64,000 bases of DNA from Datura wrightii (GCA_035772735.1 JASDFA010000010.1:157048501-157112500); one strand, 5' to 3'; positions 34,172 to 47,722 are shown, numbered from the stretch's first letter. Translations and numbers: made by a program. The notes: a model not told the origin generated them from the sequence alone.

Positions 34172-37100
34172 TTGGCAAATGGCTTTGCCAAGGGGAATCA
34201 ATCTCAAACTTATTTAACCATTAATTTGAAGATAAAACTATAAGAAAATATTACCAATGTTAGGTTGCACAATACAATGATCATAGAAATTAACAAAAAG
34301 AGAAGTAAACTAAAGCTAGAAAAAATAGAAAATCTTTCATGAAATGAAAAGATTTTATGTTTTTTGGTAATTATGAAATCATGAAAAGATTGTTGATTGC
34401 TATGATATGCAGATTTTGGAGCCATCAATATTGACAAAAAATTACATCATAAATTTTTGGACTACTATATTTTTCTAGCTAATCTTGTGAAAAGATTAGG
34501 TGTAAGGACCAGATACTCATAACTAAGCGTCAAAAGGGATGATCTAATTGATCTAGACATTACAATATATATATATATATATATAACTAGGTTTTTAAGG
34601 TGTATCTAATAATATAACTTTTGATAGTCCAAAAGGCCATACATTAATCAATGGTCTAACTAGGTGTACTTTTTAAAACTGTATAGGAGAAAGGGTTTGA
34701 TTTTCCTCCTTCTGAAATTTTGTAAATAATTGCTGTTCAAAAGTTCAAAATCTTATGAAAATATTATACAGATTAAAATACCATTATTTGAGCTAATCTG
34801 TTTTTTTTTTTTTTTTTTTGAGAAAGTGAGATTTGTGCATCGATCAAACATAACGTTGGGAAAAGACCTATTAAGGGAAAATGCTGGATTCAATAAGTTA
34901 TAATATCTTGTCTCTGATCTTAATGTTAAATTCACTTACATTTCTTGGCTGATTTTTGCAAATTTTAGGTTATCATTTAAATTTTATCTCTATTCTTAAG
35001 ACAAAACATTAAACTATTGCTTAATGTTTATAAAATTTTTAGATCACCGTAAATTTTACAATTTTTTCACAAAATTTTCAGTTTGTTCAAATGAGATCTT
35101 TAAATTTCGATCTAAAAAATTCATAAATTATAAGCATAAAAAGAAAATTTCAAAAATTATTTATTAAGCAGTTATCTGAAAAAGGAATCAATGGCAAAAA
35201 AAATTTCTGCACTATATCTGATGCTCAAGAAGTGCTCCATTCCAAAACCTAATACCTAATATTTTGCACAAACGAAGAGTTCAATTCAAAAATCTATATT
35301 AAAAGTAAGACAAATTTGCATCAGAATTCTAATTGCAATATATATTCACCAAACAGTATTATTTGTGTCAAATATCTATATCAAATTAATAAAATATGTT
35401 GAACTTTTTTTATTTGTAAACCCTTATGTTGTTATATTATAGAATAAGGTAGGAATTTATGTCAAATTCATATCTTTGGTTGTCGTTTGTTTTGTACTCT
35501 CTCTGTCCAAATATGTTTGACATTGCTTCCCAAAAAATTTAAATTGGGCGGCGCAGTCATCTTAATTAATCAAGAAACATTTACATATTATTTTCAGTTA
35601 TATACTCCCTCCGTTGTATTTTACTTATATTTTATATTAAAAATAATTTTTTAAAATTTATTTATTTTAATAAATTAATTATTTTTTAATAATATAAAAA
35701 ATTAAATATTGGATCTAACTCAATCGTACCTTTTGAGATTGAGTTAAGCCCGAGTTTTTGTGATTGAGTTAGGTTCAAACTTTATTTATTTACATAATAT
35801 TAGAGTATAACCCATCTCACTCGATATTGGACCCCCAAATTAAATTACGACGTACCGGATGTCCAACTCTGGACATGAGATAGGATGTTTAAGAATGAAA
35901 TAAAGTCATACATCAATGGTTAATGGGATGGGTGATCTCCTTGTATGGACTTGGATAATCCTTCACTCATAAGTTAGCTTTTGAAGTTTAGTTAAATCCA
36001 AGATTCATTTCTTTACAAATATTATTCTTATCATTAAATAATAATAATGACATATATGTATAGTTTTAGATAAAATATTATAAAATCTACCAATAGTTTT
36101 GATTTTTCAAAAATAGCAGCAGAAAAATTACAAACCTAACAAAAAGGTTTAAAAAAAAGTTTAAAATATGATAACTAAAAAAGGTAAAATTATATGCATA
36201 AATCACGATAGTAGTGATTTATCATTTTATTCTTGATATTCATTCCATAAATTTCTCTTACATTTTGGTCTTTCCTTTTTTGATAAATTTCTCTTAGATT
36301 TTTGTCTCTCTCTATTTCTCCTCCATATTTTTTTTTTTATTTTCTTGATATTTATTCCATAAATTTCTCCTAGATTTTTGTATTTTCTATTCCATAAATT
36401 TTTCTTATGTTTTTATTTAACCTGGTATAAAAAAATTAAGTAATCCAACTGGTATTATTATATTTTATACACAATTCATACACTAAAATATGTAATTTCT
36501 TACGTACTAACATTTAAAAAATTTAAAAAGGGTAAAGATACACTAGTTTCGATATAAATTTCAGACCCGAAAAAATAAAAACCTTTTTAAACTAATTAGA
36601 TATATATATATATATCATATTTTATACACAATGCATACACTAAAACATGTTTGTATATAATGTGGTATTCCCTTTTAAAAATATTATATTATTTTTTCAT
36701 GATCTTCCTTTTTAAAAAATATTCGATTGGTATAACGAAAGTTCTAAAATTTGATAGAGATTTAGGTTGCCGATTTGCATGTATTTGTAGTTTTTTTTAG
36801 AAAAAAAATTCTTGCCTAAAAAATATGAATCAGTTTATGGGAAAATATATATGCATCGTGCATGTAATTGGTTGTATTTGTTTATATGTAAATTACTTTG
36901 TCAGCTAATAATTATATGAATTATATTTATGGTCGAATATGCTTTTAGATTTTAAGTGATATATATTTAGTTTATAATATAATAATTTTTAATCGTATTT
37001 CGTTTTAAAAGTTGATAGAGATTTATAACTCATTTGTTTGCACTTAATGGATGTCTGAATCTGAATAGTTCAGACCTCAGGCCATTAAGTGCTTTTGTTT

Positions 37101-37290
37101 TCATTAAGATTTAAGCATTTATTTGGTCTAAATGAATCTTAATCTTTAAGATCTAGAACAAAGTTTTAATATCATTAAGAGGTATGTTTGTGTGCAACTT
37201 TTACTTTTCAAAAATATCTATTCTAATTAAATATAATAAAAATGTTATGTACCTAATATAATAATTTAAATACATAGATAATATAGAATA

Positions 37291-37530
37291 CTCTCTTTTC
37301 CATTTTTTTTGCTGAAATTTCAAAAATTCTCCAAAAAAATCCAAGAATCTCTCTATCTTCTCCATATTTATTTTTTCAAAAGTTTCTATAATCCCTCTCT
37401 CTTCTCCATTTTTATTTTCCCAAAAATTTCCTTCTTCTTCATATTTATTTTTTCAAAAAATCAAAAAATCTCTCTTTCTTCTCCATTTTTATTTGGTTTC
37501 CCAAGAATCCCTCTCTTCTCCATTTTTTAT
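37291..37530. repeat. Degenerate pyrimidine-rich tandem repeat
   Basis: About five units of 40-55 bases share 'ctctct(t/a)tcttctccat' and 'tttattttttcaaaa'. The 80-residue plus frame is a by-product of the repeat. Confidence 0.65.
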
Positions 37531-37654
37531 AAATCAGTTGTGATTTATTAAAATTTATTTTTATTTTGTCAAAATATTTTAAGATTCTTGGATAAAGGGT
37601 AAATTTATCCAAAGGTTCATCAAATGTATTTTTGTATTAATAAATATTTCACAT

Positions 37655-38210
37655 AATATAATAAATAGATGCACAGATATGCTTCAAATATATATTATAA
37701 TGTATTGATACGCATATTCATAATATAATATATAGTATATGGTGTCTAATATCTATTATATTCATAATCTTTATATGTGAAAGACTAAAATAAAAAAAAT
37801 TTATAGTTGATGAATATGAGGATAATATGAAAAAAAAAATTAAAAAAAAATATATATATATATATAATAAATATATATTTAGTATATGTAAAGTGTTAAA
37901 TTTTTAGTACAATTATTTATTAATAATAATCGTGCATAATATAAAAAATAACTAGATGCACGTATATGCTTCAATTGTATAATATAATATATTGAACACA
38001 TATGCATAATATAATATATAGTATATGGTGTCTAAAATATATTATATTCATAATCGTTATATGTGAAAGATAAAAGTAAAAGAAAATTTTATGAATGATT
38101 AATATGAGGATAATATGAATTATTTTTTAATAATAAATATAATAATAATATTTAGCATATGTGTGGCGTTAAATATAATTATGCATATTAAATTTTTATC
38201 ATATTTAATC
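37655..38210. repeat. Direct tandem duplication, ~280-base unit
   Basis: 37655-37930 and 37931-38210 share 'aatataatatatagtatatg', 'ttatattcataatc.ttat' and 'aatatgaggataatatgaa' in the same order and spacing, with diverged AT-rich DNA between. Confidence 0.75.
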
Positions 38211-39031
38211 TACTTAAATTATGAAAGAAATTATTACTTATGTCATTTATAGAAAATTACCATATTTACAATATTTATCCTTTTAATTATTTATAGGGAA
38301 TATATATTGTATATTATGTAATTAATAAAATAGTTATAACTTTTGTAATTATAATTTTAAAAAGTTGTATTTATGTAACTTTCTCCTGCTTAGAAAGCTT
38401 AAAAGTTGGTGATTTAGATTATTAAGGAGTTCTAGGAGAAAGAAGTTAGAGTATTAAGGAAAATAGAGAATATTGAAGAAAGAGAAAAATATATTTTTAA
38501 TAATTGTGATAAAGTAGATTGATTAGTACACTAAGTGTTATATAAAATAGAAAGTTTAACCACTAATTCGAATTTAGTGGAATTTATTAAAACATTCATG
38601 TATTATATTTAAATATGTAATTTGATAATTTTGTAAATAATCTGATAGTTTGATAAATAAAATAAACTATTGGTATTATTTGTAATTAAATATTTTATAT
38701 AATATTTCTTAAATAATTACGTAAAATAATAATAGTCAAATTTAGATCTTTAAAATATAATTAATAAAATTAATTTGATAAAATAAACTCTTGATAAATA
38801 TTTTTTTTAAAAAAAATATCAAGTCAATATGGACCAAGTAAAATAAAACAAAAAAGTACATTATAATGATCGCGAAAATTTCAATAAAATAAAACGAAAA
38901 GAAATTGACAAATTTCTCAATGAGAATAATCTTTTTGAAAATTACATAAGAGATATGAACCTCACGATTAAAAAACTTATTCGCATCAAATGTTTTTTTT
39001 TATGTCTTGGAAATTAAAAAAGTACAAGTAA

Positions 39032-41068
39032 TTAATAGTTTACATGTGAAACACCACAATAGGTTTTGAGAGCACATTCGAGCCTTCTGTTCTCCTCTTT
39101 GCTAAAGAAATTAAGGTAATGAAGATGATTGAATGGCTTGAATAGTAAAGGGTGGTCCTCATCAATCAGCTCTTTTGGTGTTTCCACCATTACTGAATCT
39201 TCCATGAAAGAAAATTGGGCAATGGAGTATCTTGCTCCTTTCTCTTCCATCATCATCACTCTATGATGTGGAGACTTTATCCTCTTGTTGCTCCACGCCT
39301 GTATCCAACAATAATCAGTATAGTCTGTTGTATATAATTCGGTTATTTGAACTAAAACTATTGAATTCGATTAATCTCATATGTAAAGAAGATATATATA
39401 CTCCTAATAATTTATTGGCCGACATGTATTAATTTATGTGTTTTTTTAATAAAAAAAAAAAAATATTTTAACAAAAATCACTATTTATATTGAAATTGCT
39501 CTTTGATTCCAATATTTTTATTTTGCCTTTAAGTAACAGTCACTTATATATATATAGGAATATTTAGGATTGTTTAGGACCACAAGATATAAAAAAATAA
39601 TTTTTTCTGTAAGAATTTTCTAGTTATTAATCAATTAAGACACATAAAATGAAATGAGATACCATGATTGCGTCGCCAGCCATGACGACGATGGAGGAAG
39701 GGGAAAGCTCAACTCCGAACCACTGACCATCTTTCCCTTTGATCTCCAAACCATTAACTTGATTCTGATGAATCGTTGACATGAAGCTCTTGTCCGTGTG
39801 AGCAACAAATCCCAGCTTTGGTTCTTCACCTTGGGCTTCTCTATATTTCATCACTCTGGCTAGATAATTCACTGATTTGATGTGAGATTCATAGTACTTG
39901 TCCACACCATAGCTCTCAAAGACCATTCTCACCACCATTTCTTCCAGTTCTGCTGCTGCTTTCGAGTATGCTAGCAATGCTTGGCTAACAAAATTCAAAT
40001 TTTAAAAAGGAACAAAAAGAAAAATAATTATATATATATATGGATTAATTAGTGAGGTTATTATTTTCTTACTCAAATATATTGGAATGATAAATGAATC
40101 ATTCACAACTATATATGTTTCAATTTTGAGTTCGACCCTAATTCAATCTTAAAAGCTAGCTTAAGAGGTGCAGATTGTCCAAGATCATAGACGTGAACAC
40201 CCTGCTCATACGGAAATGAAACTTGAGTTTAAAAACTAACCAAAATGTGAGATTCGCCCGAGATAGTGAGGTTATTATTTTCTTGATTTATTTTCTCTCT
40301 TGAAGACATTGAAATGATAAATATCAAATCATTCAACTATATTATTATTTTCAATTTTGATGTCAGGTCTGGCTAACTCAATCCCAAAGTTAGTTTTAAA
40401 AGTGCAAATTATCCGTGATCATATAAGAAGACAATTATCCCATCTGCCGATATGAGACTAGTACTAACACCCTGCACGCCTAGACCTGACAACTAAAGTG
40501 TAAACCAGATAATACGGTGTGGTTCAACATCGAAACAATGATTAAGTATGTCCGGCTATGAAATTTCATTTTAAGTCTAACTCAATTTCGGAATTAGCTA
40601 AAGATAGTGAAATTCGGCTAAGACTATACAGAAGACATGTTATCATCACACAACGTGGGACTATTAACAAACAAAATTAATTACATATTACCTGAAAGCA
40701 TTATTTCCATTGGGCCACATGAAATTTGTGAAATTTTGGATTCCTTGGAGTGTATTAGCATTATCAATACCCATACTCTCATAGAGAGGAATAAATGGGA
40801 TTTGGCCAACATAACCATATAAAGGTTTGCTAGACTTATTTTGAACTTTTGTGTGGACAGGAAGATCAAACAACTCCTCTAGTTCTTGAAAAACATCATC
40901 ATGGATCTTTAAGGAAATTTTATCGTACAATGCTACAAAACAACCGTACTCTTCGAGAGCACAAACAGCTTCTTTACGTGCTTTGGACCATGTACTAGTG
41001 CCTGGTTCCAAATTCACCTCTGTGAAATCAATAATGGGAAGTTTGTGGGAAACCGTTAGAGAACCCAT
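39032..41068 (-). CDS. 2-oxoglutarate/Fe(II)-dependent dioxygenase, AOP-like (gene 4)
   Basis: Exons 41068-40692, 39984-39663 and 39298-39032 give 321 codons. Phases 2 and 0 and the 322-base exon 2 are as in genes 1-3. Exon 3 is four codons longer (267 bases), ending SHVNY, because the stop has shifted downstream. Iron ligands H188 and D190 (VAHTDKS) and H245 (PHHRV) and the site R256-Y-S258 are intact. The split codon at the first junction encodes serine (AG|C) where genes 1-3 have cysteine (TG|T). The start MGSLTV groups it with gene 3. Some residues typical of genes 1 and 2 are lost (the YTEEGQR tail reads FSKEENR), so its substrate probably differs. Nothing is disabled. Confidence 0.92.
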
Positions 41069-41170
41069 GGATATTTTTTCACTACTCTCTTTTTTTTTGT
41101 CTCTTTAATTTCTTGGATTGAAATTGATCACTATTGTGACTTGTGAGAAACAACTACTTTTCCGCCTCTC

Positions 41171-41180
41171 ATTATATAAT
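41171..41180 (-). promoter_or_regulatory. Possible TATA box of gene 4
   Basis: The minus strand reads ATTATATAAT about 105 bases before the ATG at 41068. It would give a 5' leader of about 75 bases. Confidence 0.45.
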
Positions 41181-41589
41181 GGTTTATTAATGGACTTCTG
41201 ATATAGGATAATAAAATATATTTTTTAACATTAAAAGAAAATTAATTATTTTTTTAAATATTAATTATTTAAAAATTAAAATACATATAAATAAATAAAA
41301 ATTAAAAATATTAATTAATTAAACTACACTTTTAATTAATTTTTTTTAAAAATTATATAAAATTTTATTGAGTATTGGTTTGTCACAGCATCAAATGCTG
41401 TTCTTGGAGGCTAATGACATGGAATATTCTTTTTATCTTCGGGACCATAAGTTAGGGCGCAAATTGTTTAATTTTTCCTTTTTTGGTCTCTCCCTCTTTT
41501 ATCGTGTACAAAGAGGGATGACATATTGGCACAATATTAATTTCAAACGATTAGTCATAGACGTCATTTATGACTAGAGAGATTTAGAG

Positions 41590-42272
41590 GAGTCGGTGTG
41601 AAAATTGATTTAATTAATAAATTGAATCGCTAAAGTATTATTGATTTATTGATATTAAGTTATTGAATTAATAATTTTTAAATAGTTTTGTAATTTTTTT
41701 ATTGAGTTATCGATTTGGTTTTCGGTTTTAAAATTTTTTTTATTGATTAAATCGATAACTTAATAAAATTATATTTAAATTACTATTTTATACCCCTAAA
41801 CCTAATATTGATTATATAATAGCTGCTTGTCTGCTTGCTGCTTTAATATGTTACAAACCTTAATTACTCTATTTCTAAATTTTCTATCTGTCAGTGTCGT
41901 ACACAGTATATCATCTGCAATGGATCCTCAACTTTGAAGGTGAAGGAGAAGGCGCGAGAAGGCAGAATAGTTTAAGTTGTCTTACAGTCTTGGTGGCACT
42001 GATGAACTAGTATTTTTTTGTGCAGTGAACTATGAGTTTGGTCATATATTTTTCTTTGAAAAATTGCTACAATACTAAATTTGCTTATGTTTGTAATTTT
42101 TATAGCCTTTTATATATATATATGAAAGCAAAAAAAATAAAGCATTAGATTAACTGAAATCGAAAATAAATATCTTATTGATTTGGTCATCGATTTAACG
42201 TGTTTAAAAACTGAAAATCAATAAATAAAACCGATAATATATCAAAACGAACTGAACCGACCGATAAGCACC
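41590..42272. repeat. MITE-like repeat with 'ccgataag' words
   Basis: The left part ('ttgatttaattaataaattg') and right part ('gaactgaaccgaccgataagc') resemble opposite ends of the family at 27202-27752. The interior includes non-matching DNA, so this may be two partial copies. Confidence 0.4.
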
Positions 42273-42289
42273 TGGAGAGATTGCTCAAG

Positions 42290-42759
42290 TCGTAGCACAT
42301 TCAGCTTTGTCGGGGCAGGTAGTGCAGGCTCTTTGTCGTCTTTTTTGGAACAAACTCAACAATTATGAATCTATCAACAACTCATTCAAATCTATTGACT
42401 CGTATTGAATAACTTCGGGGATCCCTAACCTTGGCAGTTGAGATCAAATATGTATCGAAAAGCTCGAATAGTTTATGACACCTCCCAATGTCATCTCCGT
42501 ATAATATAATGCAAACTTGCTCCTCCTACAATCAATTAAAGCAGAAAATGCCTTCAGTATGTACATTTATGTCGACCCCATTTACCACAAAGATACAATA
42601 GTAGAGTGAATATACATTTTCATCCCCCACAACTATAGTTTGGAAATGAACGGTTTGATCTTTGCTTTCTCGAAGACGAAATTTATCTATCACCTGAATC
42701 TTGCACGTCCACTCCGTAATTAGCGGCATGATCGCATCGACAGTAAGCCTTTGTTCCAT
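42290..42759 (-). pseudogene. Replication protein A 70-kDa-like OB-fold gene, broken
   Basis: Exon 1 (42759-42616) encodes MEQRLTVDAIMPLITEWTCK through VVGDEN and ends at a GT. Exon 2 starts at 42525 after an AG and continues in frame with EEQVCIILYGDDIGRCHKLF, then STAKVRDPRSY. At 42384-42382 a TGA stop follows RFE; family members usually have tryptophan there (FEWVVDRF), so TGG has become TGA. The frame reopens as VVDRFIIVEFVP and ends at a stop near 42310. The pattern is the DUF223/RFA1-like OB fold that is abundant in plant genomes and often carried by transposons. Only this first domain is present. A sequencing error at the TGA would make it a short gene instead. Confidence 0.65.
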
Positions 42760-42769
42760 CGTAACTGTA

Positions 42770-45250
42770 GTAACTAAATAATGTTATTAAGCTAAGATTA
42801 GTCGCCAAAAAAAATCATTGTCCATTAATATGTAAGAGTCTTTGTATTATATTAGCAGAAAAACTAAATAGAGCAAGAGTTTGCCTTCTTCCTAGTTTGT
42901 ATTCATAACGATGTAATTTTACACAACAACAAACAGAACGACTACTTAGAGAAACTTTGGTCTAATTAGAGGAAGTTAAATCGAGACGCAAAAAATTTAA
43001 ACTAGATGCTTCAGAGAAGCATTTTCACAAACAGGTATAAAGCAGAAATGTGTGTTACGTTTTTTTCCTTTGCTACATTCTTGACTAATCAACTAAGTAA
43101 CACAAATCATACGAACAAAGAACACAAATTAAGAAAGAACAAGTCAGTTCAAGCTAAAGAAAAATCGAAACGACGAAAATTCAAATAGTATGCCTGAGAG
43201 AAGCATTTTCACAAACACGGGCTTTGCTGTATTTCTCAGTCGCACAAGTGAGCAAAACCTACCATTGCATTGAAGATGTGAGAAAGACGATAATAAAATA
43301 ACAACGGAAAAATTCAAATTAAAATACAAGGAAGCAAGGGCAAGGACATACGATGCACATACGTTGCAGAGAAAGCAAAGGAAAGAACATACGATGTAGA
43401 GAGTGAAGCAGCCGAGAAACAGCGAAACCATTGATGAAGCAGTATAAATGGAGCGGCCATAGTTGTCCATATTAGCCTGGACTGCTCACACGTTGCTGAG
43501 ATTAAAAGTCACGCGTCCGGGTAACAGTGGTAAGGATTATTAGCAAGGCACAATAGCAAGTCCTTTAGTTTAAATGACAAAGCTGTCCTCAAGTTCAATG
43601 CTTAATCCGAAGGAGCGCACATGTCAGTGGCTCTGCAATATTTTAGTAAATTTAGCTAAAATAACTCTGAGAGAGCAAGCTGGCAGGACAACGATCAGCT
43701 GCTTCCCAGACCACTTCTATATTAGTAAAATTTAAGATTATAAATTTAAATTAATAAAATAAAAAAATAATTTTTTTTAGAAAAAAATTAAGAAAAATAG
43801 GCATCACTTATGAGAGGGTTAGTAGCTAAGTGCAGGGCCACGTAAATGACAAGTTTCAAGCTGTAAAAGGAGGTGGCAAGCAAGAAGCTTGACACTTTTG
43901 TCTTTGTCATTCATCTTCCTTTCTTACGTACGTTTCACCACTACAACACCCCTATAAATTATCCAAGCATTTATCTCAAGAGAAATGAATCATTAACCCA
44001 TCGTAACCCTCTTTTTTAATTTGCAGATTTTGTATTATTTAAATTTTTTATTTTTCAAATTTAAAAAAATTAAATAATTTTGTAAAAACATTTCATATTA
44101 TTGAAATTATTTTTTAAAACAATGCCCGGTACAATTCAATTATTATTTACACTTGCTTATCAATAAACAATACATTTTTTGTTATAATTTCCCTTGTTAT
44201 AATATTGTCTTGACATTATTTTCTTTTTCATTATCATGGACTTAGGAAAAGTCACTAGTGCGTGTTCAAGAAAGACAAAGGAGCTAAGTTTTATTTTCCT
44301 TTTATTTGGTTTTGAAATGTGATTTTTATTTACATAATTAGGTAGCATAATATATATTAACCAACAGGTCATTGTTTAGATGAATATGAATTTGTAATTT
44401 TAAAAATAAAAATGAACTAACTTTTCAACGCAGCTAAAATGACCGTGCTATCACAGGGTAACATGTACGAAGAAATAATTTGAAATTGACAAAATAAAAA
44501 CCTGAAATAGAAAACATAGCGAACTATTCTTTCGCCTTTTACTAAAGAATACCGTGTGTTTGTTGCAAATAGTGGCATACGCCTATTTTTGGAGGGAGAA
44601 ATCCCAACAATACTAGTCTTAAAGTTTCACGATTTTATTTATAAATTATGTTTTGTTATGCAATTATAATTTGCCCTCTGGATTCTCCAAGCTCGTTTTT
44701 GAGAAGACGGCAAGTGTGTAATGAGTTTGGTTCGGTTTTAATATGGTACACAACAGATTCGGCAACTTCTGTCAATTTTTCATCCATTACTTAAAACAAG
44801 AAGGAATTTTTAAAGGTTTCTAAATTTTTTTTTTTAGTTTTGAACCTTATTAATCATTTATGAGATTTGAAACTCATAAACCGTTTCTTGATTTTGAGCT
44901 TATATATACAATTTAATTGTTTATGGAGTTTGAAACTCCAACTAATTTTTAAATCTCATAAATCGTTTCTTGATTTTGAATTTTTAAAAATTTAGACCTT
45001 ATTAATGGCTCATAAAAATTGAAACCCCAACAAATTTTGAACTCTCATAAAATCGTTTCTTATGCTTCACTTTGTAATTTTTTTTACACCATTTGCTGAA
45101 GTTATTCCATATTTTAATTGAAGATATTTTCATCCAAAACTTCTTCTGCATTAAAAGGATGGTTAAGTATTTAGCTTTGAAAACAGTAACTACTTCTTCT
45201 GTCTTTAATTTGTCTTTAATTTGTGTGATACTTTTTTTTTTGTCAGTCTC
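42770..45250. other. Intergenic between the OB-fold pseudogene and the LINE
   Basis: No confident gene. A 108-residue hydrophobic minus frame (43470-43144) starts MDNYGRSIYTASS but matches nothing I know. The phrase 'agaagcattttcacaaacac/g' occurs twice (43015 and 43200), hinting at a small duplication. 44800-45100 repeats 'gaaactc(c)aac(t/a)aattttt' and 'cataaatcgtttcttgatttt' a few times. Confidence 0.5.
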
Positions 45251-45264
45251 AAAAATAATAAGTG

Positions 45265-45335
45265 AAGTCTAAAGAGGATAGAGTATTCTTACCTTCACCT
45301 CGTGGAGATAGAGAGGTTTTTTTAAAGGAAAAGAG
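45265..45335. mobile_element. SINE fragment (TS/AU type)
   Basis: The words 'taccttcacctcgtgga' and 'gatagagaggtt' form the 3' part of a SINE very common in Solanaceae ('acccctacctcgtggaggtagagaggtt' type). The tRNA-like head is missing. Confidence 0.5.
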
Positions 45336-45343
45336 TTGCGACT

Positions 45344-45779
45344 CAGAGGCAAACTCAGAATTTAAAGATGACGATGACAACACCAAAAGGAATACATGTT
45401 AGTCAAAACGGTATCACGTACAACAATACTGCTTTTTAGAAAAATATTATTAAACCACATAAAACCCAGTGCTACTTATAATTAAAAATTAAACGGAGGC
45501 AAACTATTACAATTTGATGTAGGTTTGATGGTCTTGGACCCTTGGCACTTGGTTTACACCTTGCGGTCACGGGAATTCAAATACAAGCAGCCAAGCTCGC
45601 GCAACGGGATTACATATATAGACTCACCACATCAATGCATCAAGTTAGCTTTTGTGTTTGAGAGTGCACAAATAAATATATAATTATTTTATAGTTATAT
45701 ATATGTATATACACATAAAAAAAAATTTGAAGTTAATGAGTGCACGTGCACTCCACCCTTTTATGTGAGTCCGCCTCTG
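45344..45779. mobile_element. hAT-like non-autonomous element
   Basis: The ends are CAGAGGCAAACTCA on the left and TGAGTCCGCCTCTG on the right, inverted over 14 bases with two differences. CTCAGAG appears at both edges (45342-45348 and 45780-45786) and overlaps the left terminus, so the exact boundary is uncertain. There is no coding capacity. Confidence 0.55.
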
Positions 45780-46198
45780 CTCAGAGCTCGAGTTTAAAAT
45801 TGGGCTTCTGTAAACAAGCTCCGTATTAAATGAGTAATATCTTAAAAAGTTGAAAACGTTAGGAGTTGATATCTAACATTTGAAACTATTTGATGAGATT
45901 TAAGTTGATTTTGAACTATTCAATCCCAGCTAGGTGAAAAAATATAAAGTGTATATATAGAGAGAGAGAGAGAGACCCCATTATATATCTATGTTTTTAC
46001 TATTTGAATATTAAATTAGACTTATCTATTAAAGTGTATCAAGAAATATGAACCAGACAGTTCACCAATTTAGCTGCCAAAAAGTGATATTTTTAGTTTA
46101 GGCACACCCTTTAAGAAAATAACTCAATAGATGAAGAAATTTAGAAAAACATTTGGAAAAAACTGTAGTTTTGCCTAGCGTCGCCAACCAAATAGCCA

Positions 46199-47560
46199 TC
46201 GCCGATCCTAGTTTGTCTACTGTTACCGGTGGTAATGACCACCACGTCATGGGGTCAGCCTCCGCCTGAGGCTGGCTTACAAGCCTTAAAACCTGACTAT
46301 GCATCCAAATTACGCCCAACACCTCTAGTTACAAAATCAATCCTTATGAAATCTATAACATATTTACATGGAGAACTCATAGTTATCTGGGAGGAAGAAG
46401 AGGTCACACAAATTATCCACAAAGAAAATCTATAATTCACAGTTGTAGAAAAATTTTCATATGGGCGGCCAGATATTCAAGAATTTGAAAACATAATTTC
46501 TAAATAATGCGAAATAAAAGGAGAGTGCAATATAGGACTACTGAGTAGTAGACACGTTTTGATAAAAGCTACAACTATGGAGGATCATGTGAATCTCTTA
46601 TCAAATTAAGCCTACTTTTTGTTTGACTCACAAATAATGGACATGTACCATGCGAACGTTGAATTGGGATCCACTATTAGACCCTAAGGAGGAGACAACA
46701 ACGGCAATTGCATGGATCTCATTTCCCTCACTACCCACAAACTTCTTTGCTAAAGAAGCCATTTTTCATTAGCGGCTGCAGTTGGGAAACCATTACAGGT
46801 TGACATGGCAACCAAAAATCAGACCAGACCTAGTTGTGCACGTGTCAATGTGGAAGTGGATCTTTTCAGCAAGTTCCCCAAGAGAATCGATATTGGGGTG
46901 AGGAAACAGTCAACGGAAGTATCAGAAAAATGAATCCAGATCAAATATGACCATGTTCCTAAATATTGTATGTACTATAAAATATAGAGACACAATGAAG
47001 AGAACTGCTATGTCATCCATCCAAAGTTGTACCCAAAGAAGGAGGTGAATGAAGGGGAGAAACTACAAAATCACCAGAGGAATGGGGAAGTGAGAAAAAA
47101 CAAGGAGAAGGGAGAAATAACTACGGAGGAGTTCAAAGTTCAAGGAGGCAAGGTCAGAAAATATAGACTCAGAAATCAATTCAAAAAGATAATTCGGTGG
47201 ACACAAACAATAAATTTGAGGCTTTGAATAACCAAGAGGAAATGGAGAAAGAGACAGAACAACCACAGATACATGATCTAGAGATGGGGGCATCAAAACA
47301 TAGTGAAGCACTAGAGAGAGGCTCAGCAAATAAGAAGAAGGAATATAACAAAGAGATGAAACAGGGTGAAAAGGCCATTGATAATACAGTCATTGTGGTG
47401 TGGAAACCAGACACTAAAGGAGACAAAGACAAAGGGGTCAAGGAGGATGAAAGCATACAGAAGGGGAAGAAGAAAAACAAGGAAGGAAAGAAGTACCTGA
47501 TATCCAAGAGTTCACAGTGGGGCAAAAATAATACATTCAGTATCAAGAAGAAGATGATTA
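46199..47560 (+). pseudogene. LINE ORF1 (DUF4283-type) with zinc knuckle remnant
   Basis: The frame reads '..SKLRPTPLVTKSILMKSI..', 'IWEEEEVTQIIHKENL', stop, 'FSYGRPDIQEFENIISK', 'CNIGLLSSRHVLIKAT', then 'AAAVGKPLQVDMATKN', 'SCARVNVEVDLFSKFPKR', 'IQIKYDHVPKYC'. The order is that of the DUF4283 protein of Solanaceae LINEs. The knuckle that should be CxxC..H...C reads CMYYKI.RHNEENC: the second cysteine is lost and there is a stop inside. The last third (47197-47571) is charged and low in complexity. Confidence 0.8.
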
Positions 47561-47722
47561 TATGGAGGTGAACTGTTAAAATGCTGCTAAGGAAGGGGCT
47601 TTATCTCCAAGGCGATTAATAGATATGAAGAGTAGAATTAAAAGGCACAAAAATGGACAACCTAGTGTACCTTTACAAGTGCAAACAAGGAGTAGTAGGG
47701 ATAGAGGAACAAAAAGTGATCA

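Larger units (their letters stand above)
34180..39031. other. Long AT-rich intergenic region
   Basis: No gene or RNA recognised. It holds poly-T at 34801-34820, TA runs (34565-34584, 36601-36614), a Stowaway-type end 'ctccctccgttgtatttta' at 35606, and the two tandem repeats listed separately. Confidence 0.55.

Noticed and set aside
43144..43470. 108-aa hydrophobic frame as a membrane protein gene
   Set aside because: No recognised family, biased residues, no supporting splice pattern; left as unknown.
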